Shown in pieces: positions 49,791-56,345 of a DNA stretch of 64,000 bases; the first letter of the stretch is position 1, and the number at the start of each line of letters is the position of its first letter. The stretch spans positions 1 to 64,000 of the forward strand of contig JAKCPI010005482.1 of assembly GCA_023213315.1 (NCBI GenBank), read 5' to 3'. This DNA is from Euborellia annulipes. Lineage: Eukaryota; Arthropoda; Insecta; Dermaptera; Anisolabididae. The translations under genes and the position numbers were made by a program. Under the pieces are notes generated by a model, which was given only the letters and a program-made list of their open reading frames with translations, ran no database searches and was not told the origin of the DNA.

Positions 49791-52512
49791 AAAATATTAA
49801 TTTTATTTAAAAAAAAAAAAATTATTTTTAAAATTATAAATATTATTTATATAAATATAAATATGTTTAATTGGTAAAAAAAAAAAATAATAAAAATTAA
49901 AATTTAAAAATTAAATATTTAAAATTAAAAATAGAATTTTTTTAGATATTTAAAGCTTAAAATTAAAAAAAAAAAAAAATTATAATTTATAATATAAAAA
50001 AAAAAAATAAAAAAAAATAATTAAATATAAAAAAGAAAAATGGCTGAAAGCCTGTGTATCAATTTATTTGGAAGAAAACATAATTTATTAAATACAGTAA
50101 TTTATAAAAGAAAATAACCGCCATTTGTTATAGTTATAAGTTTTAGATAATAGAGAGTTATATGATTCAAGATAAATGAATCGGAATTTCACCTGACTTA
50201 ATAGATGTTAAGCAACAATAATCAAATCAGATGAATGGAGGCTATAATTGAGCATTGCGTCAAAATTGTTTGATGCAGGGTGTTCTCTACAACGTTGGGC
50301 TAAACACTAATCTAAGATTTTAATACCATTTAGAACGAATAAAACATTTCGGCATCTAAAATTTTGAAAAAAATACGAGGACCTCAATAAACATTAAAAA
50401 ATGTATTATTACTTACTTTTTTGGTTTTTTTTTTCTCCTTTGTTATTTAGATGCTAAAAATCTTATGCAGATCTAATCTGATTTGGATAAAAAAAGAAAT
50501 TAATTGAATAGAGTTGAAAAATTAATTAATAATTTTAAAATTGTTTATTTAATTATTATTTTTTTTAATAATTAACGATAAAGGAGTAAATTAGATGATA
50601 ATAAAAAAAAAAAAAGAATAATTTTTTTTTTTACAAATATAAAACATTCACCATTTGGCAAAACTAGCGAGCCGCTTTTTAGGGATTCCCTGCAGGCTTT
50701 TTTTAAATATAGCTATTATTTTTTTCAACTCTATTTCATTAATTTTTCTAGTTATCTCAATCAGAATAAGTCTGCACAAGATTTTTGGCATCTAAATTAC
50801 AATGGAGAAAGAAAAACTCCAAAAAAGCTTAATGTTGTCTGCGTATTTCTTCAAAATTTTCGTTATTTTTACATATATCTCGATCAAATTGGCTTTCCGC
50901 ATTGGGGTTTTCTCCTCTGTTAGGCGAATAAAGAGAACGGAGGGAGTATTTTCCCTGAAAAACTGACCAATATTAATGAAATCGTCACATTAGCCAAATT
51001 TTCATCGCTTGGATCGGGAAATGGGCAAAAAGCGAAATCTCTGTCTCTTCTCCGAGCCTCAGACCAAAATCTTTTTAACACCGCCTTTTTTTAGGCCTTT
51101 TCTATTTAGACTCAGGCCAAATGGGTAGTGGGAATTAACGGTTAGCATAACACCGGAAAGATGTTGGTGTCCTTGGGCTATTCGAGGGAGGTGTGTGCGT
51201 ATTTTTTTGATTCATGTAACAAACTTGATTAAAAGAAGTTTCTTATTTTATTTTATTTTTGTTATCTTGAACAAGAAATGATAAGCAAGATTATTGCAGG
51301 CATTGCATAAATTTATCACTTTATTTTAATAAAATTAATCTTTTTGTTTTTTAAGGAAGGCCTATTTATTTGTTTTTTCTTTATTGTAATAGATAGATAG
51401 GCATTAAAAGATAAATATATGAGTGCGAGGTCAAAAGCCAAAAAGGAAATTTAAAAAAACTCATGTTGCTCTTATCATTCTTGAAAAAAAAAAAAAAAAT
51501 AGAATAAAGCTGGGCAGAGGTGGAGAAAAGACGGGACCTGTGTATCAGAAAAAATATTATCCCAAAAAAAAGTCAAGGAAAAGAATAATTGTTTTTACTG
51601 AACCATTTAATAATATCCGGGACTAAAACTTGCGAATTCTGGGATCATGAGATATTTCAGAAGTGAGGTCGAGGTCAAAGTAAATACACCGTCCCAGATT
51701 TCCTCTCTCGGTGTCTCATTTATGCAAAAATATATAATCACAAAATTTATCAGCGTGATAGATTCATCTACAAAACGATTCGTTGCCATTTTTCTATATT
51801 AATTAATAGCCAATATAATATGTTTTTAATTATAACAAGAGAAAGTAAAAAAGTGAGGTTATCAATTGTTGCTTTTTTCAAGTCAATAATGGAGTTAAGC
51901 TAAATTTGGTTAAAATAAATGATCATTCAAGATGAGATGAACCAATCTCAAGGCTAAATGAGATAAAATTTTTTATAATCCATAATAAAAGTTGAAAAGA
52001 GAGAGAGAGAGAGTTAATGAAATTGAGAGTGAAAGAGAGAGAGAGAGAGAGAGAGAAAAGCGGTTGTTGATTTTGACCTTGATTTCATAATTAATGTTAC
52101 CTGAAGAATTTGTGTGAATAATCGCATGTGTATTGATTATATAACAATAAATAAATAATAATAGAAGGGATTGCATAATAAAAGAGGGGGAGCTTCCGGC
52201 TAAGAAAAGAAAAGGGTGAATTGTGATCGTGATCAGCTGGGATTTGACAGAGCGAGAGAGAATGTTTTGTAATGGAGTGTACCAGCCTGGGCTCACGGCC
52301 TACCTGATAGCATCCTCGACGATCTGTTTGATTGAATGTCCATTTGCATTTGTTGTTGTTGTTGTTGTTATTAACGGGATTGTCCATTGCAGTAATCGAA
52401 CAAGCAGAGCAGTGGCCAGGACCGGGGTGGCGATGACAACGACGACGAGGACAAGGAGGATAGTGATGTTGATGGTGGTGGCTGTTAGAGGGAACGAAGC
52501 CGCCGCCACCAT
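33565..52512 (-). CDS. RFX7: RFX5/RFX7-family winged-helix transcription factor, twelve coding exons, about 978 aa
   Basis: The exons are 52512-52304, 44048-43923, 43246-43127, 42001-41800, 41725-41306, 39660-39315, 37920-37759, 36880-36555, 35825-35557, 35494-35287, 34181-33841 and 33772-33565. Every junction is GT-AG, every phase agrees, and the 2937 nt give 978 aa plus TAA. Residues 55-112 match the RFX5/RFX7 N-terminal region (LLLYLKLPTG). Residues 124-200 form the RFX DNA-binding domain, with PLSTADFGK, RRLGTRGNS and YCYAGMRKR. The CYxG form of the last motif, rather than YHYYG, separates RFX5/7 from RFX1-4. Residues 237-279 match the helical RFX7 segment ending in RSVAALTV. Later conserved islands are FSFTPIS and RSQSVPL in a low-complexity Ser/Thr/Pro/Asn-rich tail. 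The protein should bind X-box DNA in the nucleus. It is shorter than vertebrate RFX7. Only exon 1 is uncertain. Confidence 0.93.
33841..34181 (-). CDS. RFX7: RFX7 coding exon 11 (RSQSVPL motif)
   Basis: A 341-nt exon for residues 797-909. FFTDASM...YRSQSVPL matches the FTNVHTDA...QRSQSVPL island of RFX7. A Ser/Thr-rich then acidic segment (FDDQTSTDDLS) follows. The donor is GTAAGT. Confidence 0.93.
34320..34366 (-). ncRNA. Hammerhead ribozyme motif, intact, sense in an RFX7 intron
   Basis: Minus strand: CUGAUGA, stem II AG-g-UCGU/ACGACU with one bulged G, GAAACGUC, and stem I AUUUGCU/GGCGAAU with seven pairs including two wobbles. It lies in RFX7 intron 10 (34182-35286) in the direction of transcription. 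Confidence 0.83.
34580..34627 (+). ncRNA. Hammerhead ribozyme motif, intact (right arm)
   Basis: CTGATGA at 34587-34593 with the same stems as its inverted partner at 34320-34366. Sequence downstream (about 34622-34668) runs into AATTAAATAAAAGATC and ends CTCCTGGCTG, the shared terminal motif of this family. Confidence 0.83.
35287..35494 (-). CDS. RFX7: RFX7 coding exon 10
   Basis: A 208-nt exon for residues 728-796. It is Gly/Pro/Ser-rich and ends TTPRDPLSRE before GTAATA. No domain is recognised; phase and composition fit its neighbours. Confidence 0.88.
35557..35825 (-). CDS. RFX7: RFX7 coding exon 9 (FTPIS motif)
   Basis: A 269-nt exon for residues 638-726. KNFSFTPISPG matches the conserved RNPFAFTPIS island of vertebrate RFX7, set in Pro/Ser-rich sequence. 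The acceptor is TTGTTCAG and the donor GTAAAC. Confidence 0.93.
35845..36475 (+). mobile_element. 3' end of a second, unrelated non-LTR retrotransposon
   Basis: The frame at 35872-36321 (VWSPIHQVHVNKIERVNRKFS, then YLSFLGEYGLSCLGERREA and HTPLRTTRSCDLF) is the conserved C-terminal tail of ORF2 in jockey-type LINEs. A 3' UTR follows, then a short ATGAAT/AATAAAT repeat tail near 36450-36472. It sits in RFX7 intron 8, antisense to the gene, and starts about 20 bp from the exon 9 acceptor. The open frame is long for a dead copy. Confidence 0.85.
36555..36880 (-). CDS. RFX7: RFX7 coding exon 8
   Basis: A 326-nt exon for residues 530-637. It opens with a basic stretch (KKYKLIQQQRPPSRD), continues acidic (HGGDTSSHDQEEELMRYF) and ends with a leucine-rich amphipathic helix (LSQLRQLLERNLK). 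The donor is GTATTA. Confidence 0.9.
36954..37058 (+). ncRNA. Hammerhead ribozyme motif at the tip of a long hairpin
   Basis: CTGATGA at 36984-36990, stem II GGC...GCC with A/U pairs, and GAAACGUU. The flanks 36954-36982 and 37029-37058 are complementary over nearly 30 bp, so stem I is extended far beyond normal with an internal loop of about 10 nt. It lies in RFX7 intron 7, antisense to the gene. Confidence 0.78.
37759..37920 (-). CDS. RFX7: RFX7 coding exon 7
   Basis: A 162-nt exon for residues 476-528. It is Pro-rich (TPLPPPVSKLPVPRLPKP) with a short Asn run and LPPAASLSALSQE. It begins in phase 1, as exon 6 requires, and ends one base into Arg529 before GTAAGT. Confidence 0.88.
38046..38310. 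mobile_element. hAT-type MITE with perfect 8-bp target duplication
   Basis: The inverted ends are CAGGGGCGTATATA and TATATACGCCCCTG. TTTTGCTG stands at 38038-38045 and again at 38311-38318. It lies in RFX7 intron 6. Confidence 0.88.
38555..38597 (-). ncRNA. Hammerhead ribozyme motif, intact, sense in an RFX7 intron
   Basis: Minus strand: CUGAUGA, stem II GGCCG/CGGCC (five perfect pairs), GAAACGUC, and stem I GUC/GAC. It lies in RFX7 intron 6 (37921-39314) in the direction of transcription. Confidence 0.82.
38900..38944 (+). ncRNA. Hammerhead ribozyme motif, intact core (right arm)
   Basis: CTGATGA at 38906-38912, stem II GGCCG/CGGCC, GAAACGTC. One base change (GGTC to GGCC) weakens stem I relative to the left-arm copy. 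Confidence 0.78.
39315..39660 (-). CDS. RFX7: RFX7 coding exon 6
   Basis: A 346-nt exon for residues 360-474. It has a basic patch (RSRVKRSRSH), a poly-Asn run written by a TTA/ATT microsatellite, and a Thr/Pro repeat like the (TP)n tract of vertebrate RFX7. The acceptor is ATTCCAG and the donor GTATGA. Confidence 0.9.
39839..40226 (-). mobile_element. Severely 5'-truncated copy of the same LINE
   Basis: This is nearly identical to 53958-54340, with the same 3' UTR and A-tail (about 30 T on the plus strand at 39839-39870). It is truncated within the ORF2 C-terminus (YYHGQCSAELKSIIPP). It carries a short deletion relative to the other copy in the region before SLRLSSPKPT. It lies in RFX7 intron 5. 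Near identity of the two copies implies recent activity. Confidence 0.9.
40659..40706 (-). ncRNA. Decayed hammerhead motif (left arm)
   Basis: Minus strand: CUGAAAA, with core G8 changed to A, then stem II closed by GG/CC and GAAACGUC. Inverted partner of 40865-40911. Confidence 0.5.
40865..40911 (+). ncRNA. Hammerhead ribozyme motif, intact core (right arm)
   Basis: CTGAAGA at 40873-40879, stem II GG-g-U/ACC with further A/U pairs, GAAACGTC, and stem I GA/UC plus pairs beyond a mismatch. Confidence 0.68.
41306..41725 (-). CDS. RFX7: RFX7 coding exon 5 (post-DBD helical region)
   Basis: A 420-nt phase-0 exon encoding residues 220-359. CLVREWAEKLLGVPF and TRSVAALTV match the conserved RFX7 segment after the DBD. 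A His/Ser/Ala/Pro-rich linker follows, then a charged coiled-coil-like end (IQLQRKLQEREVIREQKRKL). Confidence 0.95.
41800..42001 (-). CDS. RFX7: RFX7 coding exon 4 (core of DNA-binding domain)
   Basis: A 202-nt exon encoding residues 153-219. It carries PLSTADFGKVMKQVFP, the RRLGTRGNSRYCY recognition region and the wing. The acceptor is CATTAG and the donor GTGAAT. Confidence 0.97.
42400..42655 (+). repeat. Dispersed repeat headed by a TGTC microsatellite
   Basis: It begins AGCGGAGCGTC(TGTC)n and ends TAAACAAATCTTCAAGCAGG. Reverse copies are at 32727-32995 and 48965-49150. No coding capacity and no clear ends. Confidence 0.6.
42965..43002. repeat. TA dinucleotide microsatellite
   Basis: An uninterrupted TA run of about 38 bp in RFX7 intron 3. 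Other simple repeats seen are CA/GT (25503-25529, 19060-19108), GA/TC (45183-45208, 48180-48205, 51996-52058) and GGGA (48331-48350). Confidence 0.8.
43127..43246 (-). CDS. RFX7: RFX7 coding exon 3 (start of DNA-binding domain)
   Basis: A 120-nt exon encoding residues 113-151. It includes TWIRTHLEE and LPKQDVYDEY, the first helix of the RFX winged helix. The donor is GTAAGT. Confidence 0.96.
43923..44048 (-). CDS. RFX7: RFX7 coding exon 2 (N-terminal RFX5/7 domain)
   Basis: A 126-nt exon encoding residues 71-111, PEARQIISIILDQVERLST onward to LLLYLKLPTG. This corresponds to the VEKFTDxEKLYLYLQLPSG region of RFX7. It is flanked by TTTCCAG and GTGAGT. Confidence 0.93.
44178..44960 (+). mobile_element. 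Hairpin-ended element, copy 2, split by a SINE
   Basis: The same body as copy 1, 5'-truncated. A tRNA-derived SINE (44671-44880) replaces one strand of the terminal hairpin, leaving the 3' strand that ends CACACCAGATT. It lies in RFX7 intron 1. Confidence 0.7.
44671..44880 (+). mobile_element. tRNA-derived SINE, family B
   Basis: Pol III box A (TGGTGTAGTTGG, about 44682-44693) and box B (GGGTTCGGACCC, 44725-44736) form a tRNA-like head. The body contains AAACCATTTGG/CCAAATGG, and the tail is GCCGAAAAGACGAATGAG plus A. No complete acceptor stem, so it is not a tRNA gene. Confidence 0.75.
45458..45776. mobile_element. hAT-type MITE, same family, perfect 8-bp target duplication
   Basis: The inverted ends CAGGGGCGTATATA and TATACGCCCCTG are flanked by ATAGAAAT at 45450-45457 and 45777-45784. 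It lies in RFX7 intron 1. Confidence 0.88.
45789..46106 (-). mobile_element. Hairpin-ended element, degenerate copy 4
   Basis: Recognisable pieces include the TACATCAGTAA...TACTAGTA block and CGTCCCATGGGGGTGCCTAA, but the terminal hairpin is reduced. It directly follows the hAT MITE at 45458-45776. Confidence 0.55.
46399..46481 (+). mobile_element. SINE family A, 3' fragment
   Basis: Only a degraded body and the tail CCGAAAAAGACCTTAAAC plus an A-run remain. Confidence 0.5.
46906..47025. mobile_element. Short hAT-type MITE (120 bp) with perfect 8-bp target duplication
   Basis: The inverted ends CATGGGCGTAACTAG and CTAGTTACGCCCATG are flanked by TTCACTTC at 46898-46905 and 47026-47033. It lies in RFX7 intron 1. 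Confidence 0.88.
47888..47932 (+). ncRNA. Hammerhead motif of the 29003 family, stem III weakened
   Basis: CTGAAGA at 47893-47899, stem II GGTC/GACC and GAAACATC. A hairpin of 18 bp arms (47821-47838 with 47873-47890) stands just upstream. It lies in RFX7 intron 1, antisense. Confidence 0.55.
48806..48960 (-). mobile_element. tRNA-derived SINE, family A
   Basis: Minus strand: box A TGGTGCAGTGCTGG, box B GGGTTCGCATCCC (48904-48917), a body with AATTGGTTACCAATC and the tail GCCGAAAAAGACCTTAAA. Confidence 0.75.
48965..49150 (-). repeat. Reverse copy of the 42400 repeat, truncated
   Basis: It shares CAGTGCCTGCTTGAAGATTT and GGAGAAATCGTAA, and lies directly beside SINE family A at 48806-48960. 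Confidence 0.55.
49404..49572. repeat. Compact perfect hairpin, arms of about 72 bp
   Basis: The left arm runs from GTCAAGTTGTCAGGTTAG to TTGAAAACTC and the right arm from GAGTTTTCAA to CTAACCTGACTACTTGAC, with a 24-bp loop. Differences are few. RFX7 intron 1. Confidence 0.85.
49573..50040. repeat. Extreme A/T homopolymer tract
   Basis: Runs of T (interrupted only by C) change at about 49757 into runs of A, then A/T mixtures with almost no G or C for about 280 bp. It could be natural or an assembly artefact. Confidence 0.8.
50385..50970. repeat. Second copy of the 27857 inverted-repeat family
   Basis: It shares AAAATGTATTATTACTTACT, TTAGATGCTAAAAATCTTAT and GGAGGGAGTATTTTCCCTGA with the first copy. 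RFX7 intron 1. Confidence 0.65.
52304..52512 (-). CDS. RFX7: RFX7 coding exon 1
   Basis: The ATG at 52512-52510 (context AAGATGG) is the first after an in-frame TGA. The exon ends IKQIVEDAI before GTAGGC, in the phase needed by exon 2. Residues 13-50 are strongly hydrophobic and come from a simple-sequence-rich stretch, which is odd for a nuclear factor. The frame and 3' end are well supported; the start is less so, and an upstream exon could supply the true N-terminus. Confidence 0.6.
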
Positions 52513-53292
52513 CTTGACATCACCTATACACTCACACTCTCAAACAGCTGATTGACACAAACCAATATGCATTTTTGGCTTCAACTGTACGTTATTAATT
52601 AAAGTGAATTAAATTCATATTCACCAATTTCCCCAACACACGCACACACACACACACGCTCTATGTATGTATCACTTAACAAAAATGAATTAAAGAAGAC
52701 ATGAAGAGAGAAAAAAGTCAACTTAATTTTGATCTTGCTCTCTTCTACACTCTTCAATGGCGAGCGAGAGAGTGCGAAAGAGAGAGAGAGACGTCTCGAC
52801 AAGTTTCAACAAATGCCGCTAGGGTGTGCGAGTGTGCTCCATTTATTTTGACATGTATGCCCTATCTGTCAATTCACCTCTGCTTTCCATTGTTTTTGTT
52901 TTGTTTGACGGCTGTCATCGCTTTAAAACATGGATAATTAATATTAAGGTATTTATTTACTTATTTTGCATTTGAAATTTTAATCTTATATGGTAAAGTT
53001 TAAGAAAAAGTATATATACAAAGAATAGTCTACAAAAGTGAAATTAACTGCATTGCTCAGCAAAATTAAGAGTTTATTGGTGACTGTCATTCATCAAAAT
53101 AAATATATTAATTTTCATATAAGATATATTGGATCGGGGACTAAGTTGGTAGCGTTTTTATATTTTCTTTTCATTTTTTTGCTGTTTGTCAAATTGTATA
53201 ATATTCATTCGATAAAGCTCTTTCTGCTCAGCAAAACTGTGATATTCATCTTTTTGAGTAATTTAATTTTTTATTACTTTTTAGACTTGGAA

Positions 53293-53665
53293 ATGGAGTA
53301 TCCACATTTCCGACATCTGCTCTTTTTTCGCTTTTCATCGAGGTCAAAAAGCTACTGATGCAGACCGTTGCAACGTAAACGGAAGGTGTCATAGACGAGG
53401 CGAGGCGAGTCTAGAGCACGGAAATGGCGATTTTGACGACGACGACGACACGCCCTGCAGCAGAAGACCTTCTGAATTCGACGAGGAGCGTCTCAAAGCA
53501 CGATGAAAGGAGGACGGCCACCAAACAAATCGTGAATTGGCCGGAAAAATGAACTGCGATCATAAATCGATTCTCAATCATCTTTATTCAATGGGATTTG
53601 CCGAAAAATTGCCTGGACGCCTTCCAGCCATCGTGCAACACCGCGGTTATAAACAATATTTGTAA
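53293..53665 (+). pseudogene. Mariner-family transposase N-terminal fragment, broken
   Basis: The fragment starts MEYPHFRH, as mariner transposases do. A frameshift then puts the rest in a second frame, which reads RPSEFDEERLKA, an in-frame TGA at 53504-53506, then KEDGHQTNRELAGKMNCDH and HLYSMGFAEKL. These are the N-terminal paired helix-turn-helix domains that bind the terminal inverted repeats. The catalytic DDE/D part is absent. Base composition is clearly GC-richer than the surroundings, as expected for a decayed insertion. It lies about 0.8 kb upstream of the RFX7 start, on the opposite strand. Confidence 0.85.
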
Positions 53666-53840
53666 AAAGAAAGTTACTTTAATTTTTTTTTCTAAAATAT
53701 AGAAATAGTTTATTTTCCTTTGGTCATGTGATTTGTGAATATAAAATTCAGTTTAAAAAAAATTCCCTGAAAATTTGACCCCTTAATATTAACTCTACTC
53801 AAGGAAAAAATCTCAACGATTTCCTCGAGGAAATTATTTC

Positions 53841-53951
53841 TATTCAAGCCATTTGGTCTCCAAATGAAATCGGACTGCCTGGGGCCCGAGCCCGCGACGT
53901 TCGGTATAGAAGGTAGGAACGCTACCAACTACACCAAGCCCGAGGGCATTT
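53841..53951 (-). mobile_element. tRNA-derived SINE, family B, head and partial body
   Basis: Reverse complement of the 44671 family, with both Pol III boxes recognisable (box B as GGGCTCGGGCCC). It abuts the A-tail of the LINE at 53958. Confidence 0.7.
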
Positions 53952-53957
53952 CCCATG

Positions 53958-55166
53958 TTATTTTTTTTTTTTTTTTTGGAATGGGTGCATAAGGTCCGAA
54001 GACCTATAATGACCAATAGTCACATGCAGCCAGGAAGAAAATAAAAACAAAAGGAGAAGCATAAAGGGGAAACTCAACTGCGGGAACTGAGAAGATGCCT
54101 GTTGAGGTTAGACTTGAAAGTCTGAAGATTGTAGGTTTTGGGGGAAGATAGACGCAGGGAGCTTGTTCCAATCACGGGAGGTCATGGGGACAAAGGAAGA
54201 ATGAAATTTATTTGTTCTGTTAGTCGTGATCTGAACAGCATAGGGATGCTGGGAAGATGCCTCTCTTGTGTTCCGTGAATATGTTGCATTGGGTGGGATA
54301 ATTGATTTTAATTCGGCAGAGCATTGACCATGGTAATACCTGTAGAAGAGAGATAGTGCAGATACTCTTCTTCTATGATCTAGTGACTGTAGGGATGCAG
54401 TAAGGGTAGAATCACCTATCAGTCTAATTGCACGCCTCTGTATGGCTTCCAAGGAGGAGAGAGCGTCTTTCGACGCCCCTCGCCAAAGGTGGGAACAATA
54501 TTCAAGACACGGCCGAATTTGGGCTTTATAGAGGATTAGGAGTTGTTGGGAGGAAAAGTAACGCTTCGTTTTGAATAGGAAACCCAATTTCCTTGCGGTA
54601 GATTTAACCACAGAAGAGATGTGGTTGCTCCAGGAGAGATCAGATGTAACTGTCACTCCCAGAACAGAAAATGAATCTTTGAACTCGAGGCTATTATTGC
54701 TGTAAATAAGGGGAGGGCAAATCCTATTTTTTTGTCTAGAAATTAAACAACATTGGGTTTTTTTGGGAATTGAATTTTACTTGATTAAGGTTTCCCCATT
54801 CCTCCAAGAGACCAAGATCATCATTTATCGACGACACAGCCCCCAGACGACCAGTGGATGAGGTTTCACCAGTCCTGACTGAGTGCAGGGTACTGTCATC
54901 AGCAAAGCAATGAATTGGGTTGGAGGTTACTCCCATGAGATCGTTAATGTACATAAGGAATAGGGTGGGAGAGAGGACAGAACCCTGGGGAACACCTGCG
55001 TTGATTGAATGCGGAATAGAAGACACACCGTCGACTACAACCGAGATCTTTCGCTCCGTTAGAAAGCTCTTGATCCACTGGCACAGCTCAGAGGATAGGC
55101 CAAAAGATGGAAGTTTAGCATAAAGATTTTTTATGCCATACCTGATCGAAAGCCTTCCATAAGAAA
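53958..55166 (-). mobile_element. Jockey/CR1-like non-LTR retrotransposon, 5'-truncated, broken ORF2
   Basis: Minus-strand frames give reverse-transcriptase motif A (KAFDQVWH, followed by a frameshift), motif B (AGVPQGSVLSPTLF) and motif C (FADDSTL). A C-terminal part follows (ILYKAQIRPCLEYCSHLW, SSLEAIQRRAIRLIGD) that is typical of the jockey/CR1 group. The 3' end is an A-tract, seen as T on the plus strand at 53958-53977. The 5' part, including the endonuclease, is missing. Frames are interrupted around 54660-54735 and 55130. A tRNA-derived SINE abuts its 3' end. Confidence 0.9.
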
Positions 55167-55659
55167 CTTAGGTTGGAATGCGGACTCTCTTAGAGTTTAT
55201 ATTAAGAGATTCAGGGAATTTTTTTTATCAATTTGTAAGCATTTGAGCCCCTTGGAGCAAAGAAGTTCGAAAACATTTATTAAAAAATCTTATTTCTTCT
55301 TTCATCTGTCTAACAAAGATTCTTGACATTTTCTTTTAATTATTATTTTTTATTTTTAGGAGTGGAACCAACGAATTCTCAAACCGGGTTGAGAAGCTCC
55401 AAGAACATCAAAATGAAATCTGCATACAGTTTGACCTGAACAAATTTTAATAAATCATCACACCAAAAATCGCATGTCGAAAAAAAAGAGTTTGCAACGC
55501 GACTGGTTGGCGATATATGTCTGCAACGATTTTTATTTGCGTTGCACCGGGTGTGTTGTATAAATATTTCTAGGTTTACGAGGTATACCCCCTTACCCCC
55601 CCCCTGTATCCGCTGCATGGACACTTGGAGACGTTTTCATTATAACAAATTCAAATCTA

Positions 55660-55865
55660 CAGTGAGGGACAATATTAAACCCCCCATGCGTTTTCTACTT
55701 GTGACTATTTCATTGTTTTGTTGTTTTTTATCTTTATTGGAAATTTTCCAGGTTTGAACCGGAAAATTTCCATTAGAAAATTATATGATATTTTTTAAAA
55801 ACAATGAAATAATCGCAAGTAGGAAACGCATGGGGGGGGGGGGGGGTTAATATTGTCCCTCATTG
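55660..55865. mobile_element. Palindromic mariner-type MITE, copy 2
   Basis: The ends CAGTGAGGGACAATATTAA and TTAATATTGTCCCTCATTG lie between TA dinucleotides. A poly-G run replaces GGGAC in the right arm. Confidence 0.8.
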
Positions 55866-55975
55866 TACTTTTAATGACTACCTTTATGCAATATTTTAGT
55901 AAGTTAATGTTTTAATTAATCACAATGTGTTTTTTATAACTCTTATTATATATTGAAAATTAATTACATTTTTTA

Positions 55976-56020
55976 GTCGGACTGATGATGAGACAAAAAT
56001 ATCTCGAAACGTCTCCAGGA
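55976..56020 (+). ncRNA. Hammerhead ribozyme motif, intact core
   Basis: CTGATGA at 55982-55988, stem II GAGA/TCTC, GAAACGTC and stem I GGA/TCC. No inverted partner is seen. Confidence 0.75.
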
Positions 56021-56345
56021 TCGATAAGCATATAAAGGCTGAACCTGCCCTTGCTCCATTCACAGCCACCAAATTCCCATTCATAACAAATTGAGTTTTT
56101 TTTAATATTCAACCCTTAGCCGAGACATCGTTCCTAGGGAACATCGCGTAGAGACCCCCCGAAAAAATTAATTCGGGCCTTCTCTCTAGCTGCTTGTTAT
56201 GTTCTTCGTTTTTCTATTTGACAAGAGATCTCTCCTCCAGGTGGGGATTTGTGATGAGCAACTTGAGACAAGGAAATTTCCATTCATTCACAGAAAATTG
56301 ATGCAACAATGAAATAAAAGCAGCTGGATAATCGAAGCTTCTTTC

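Noticed and set aside
53504..53506. Selenocysteine TGA in a coding frame
   Set aside because: The reading frame is a mariner transposase with a frameshift as well, so the TGA is a decay mutation.
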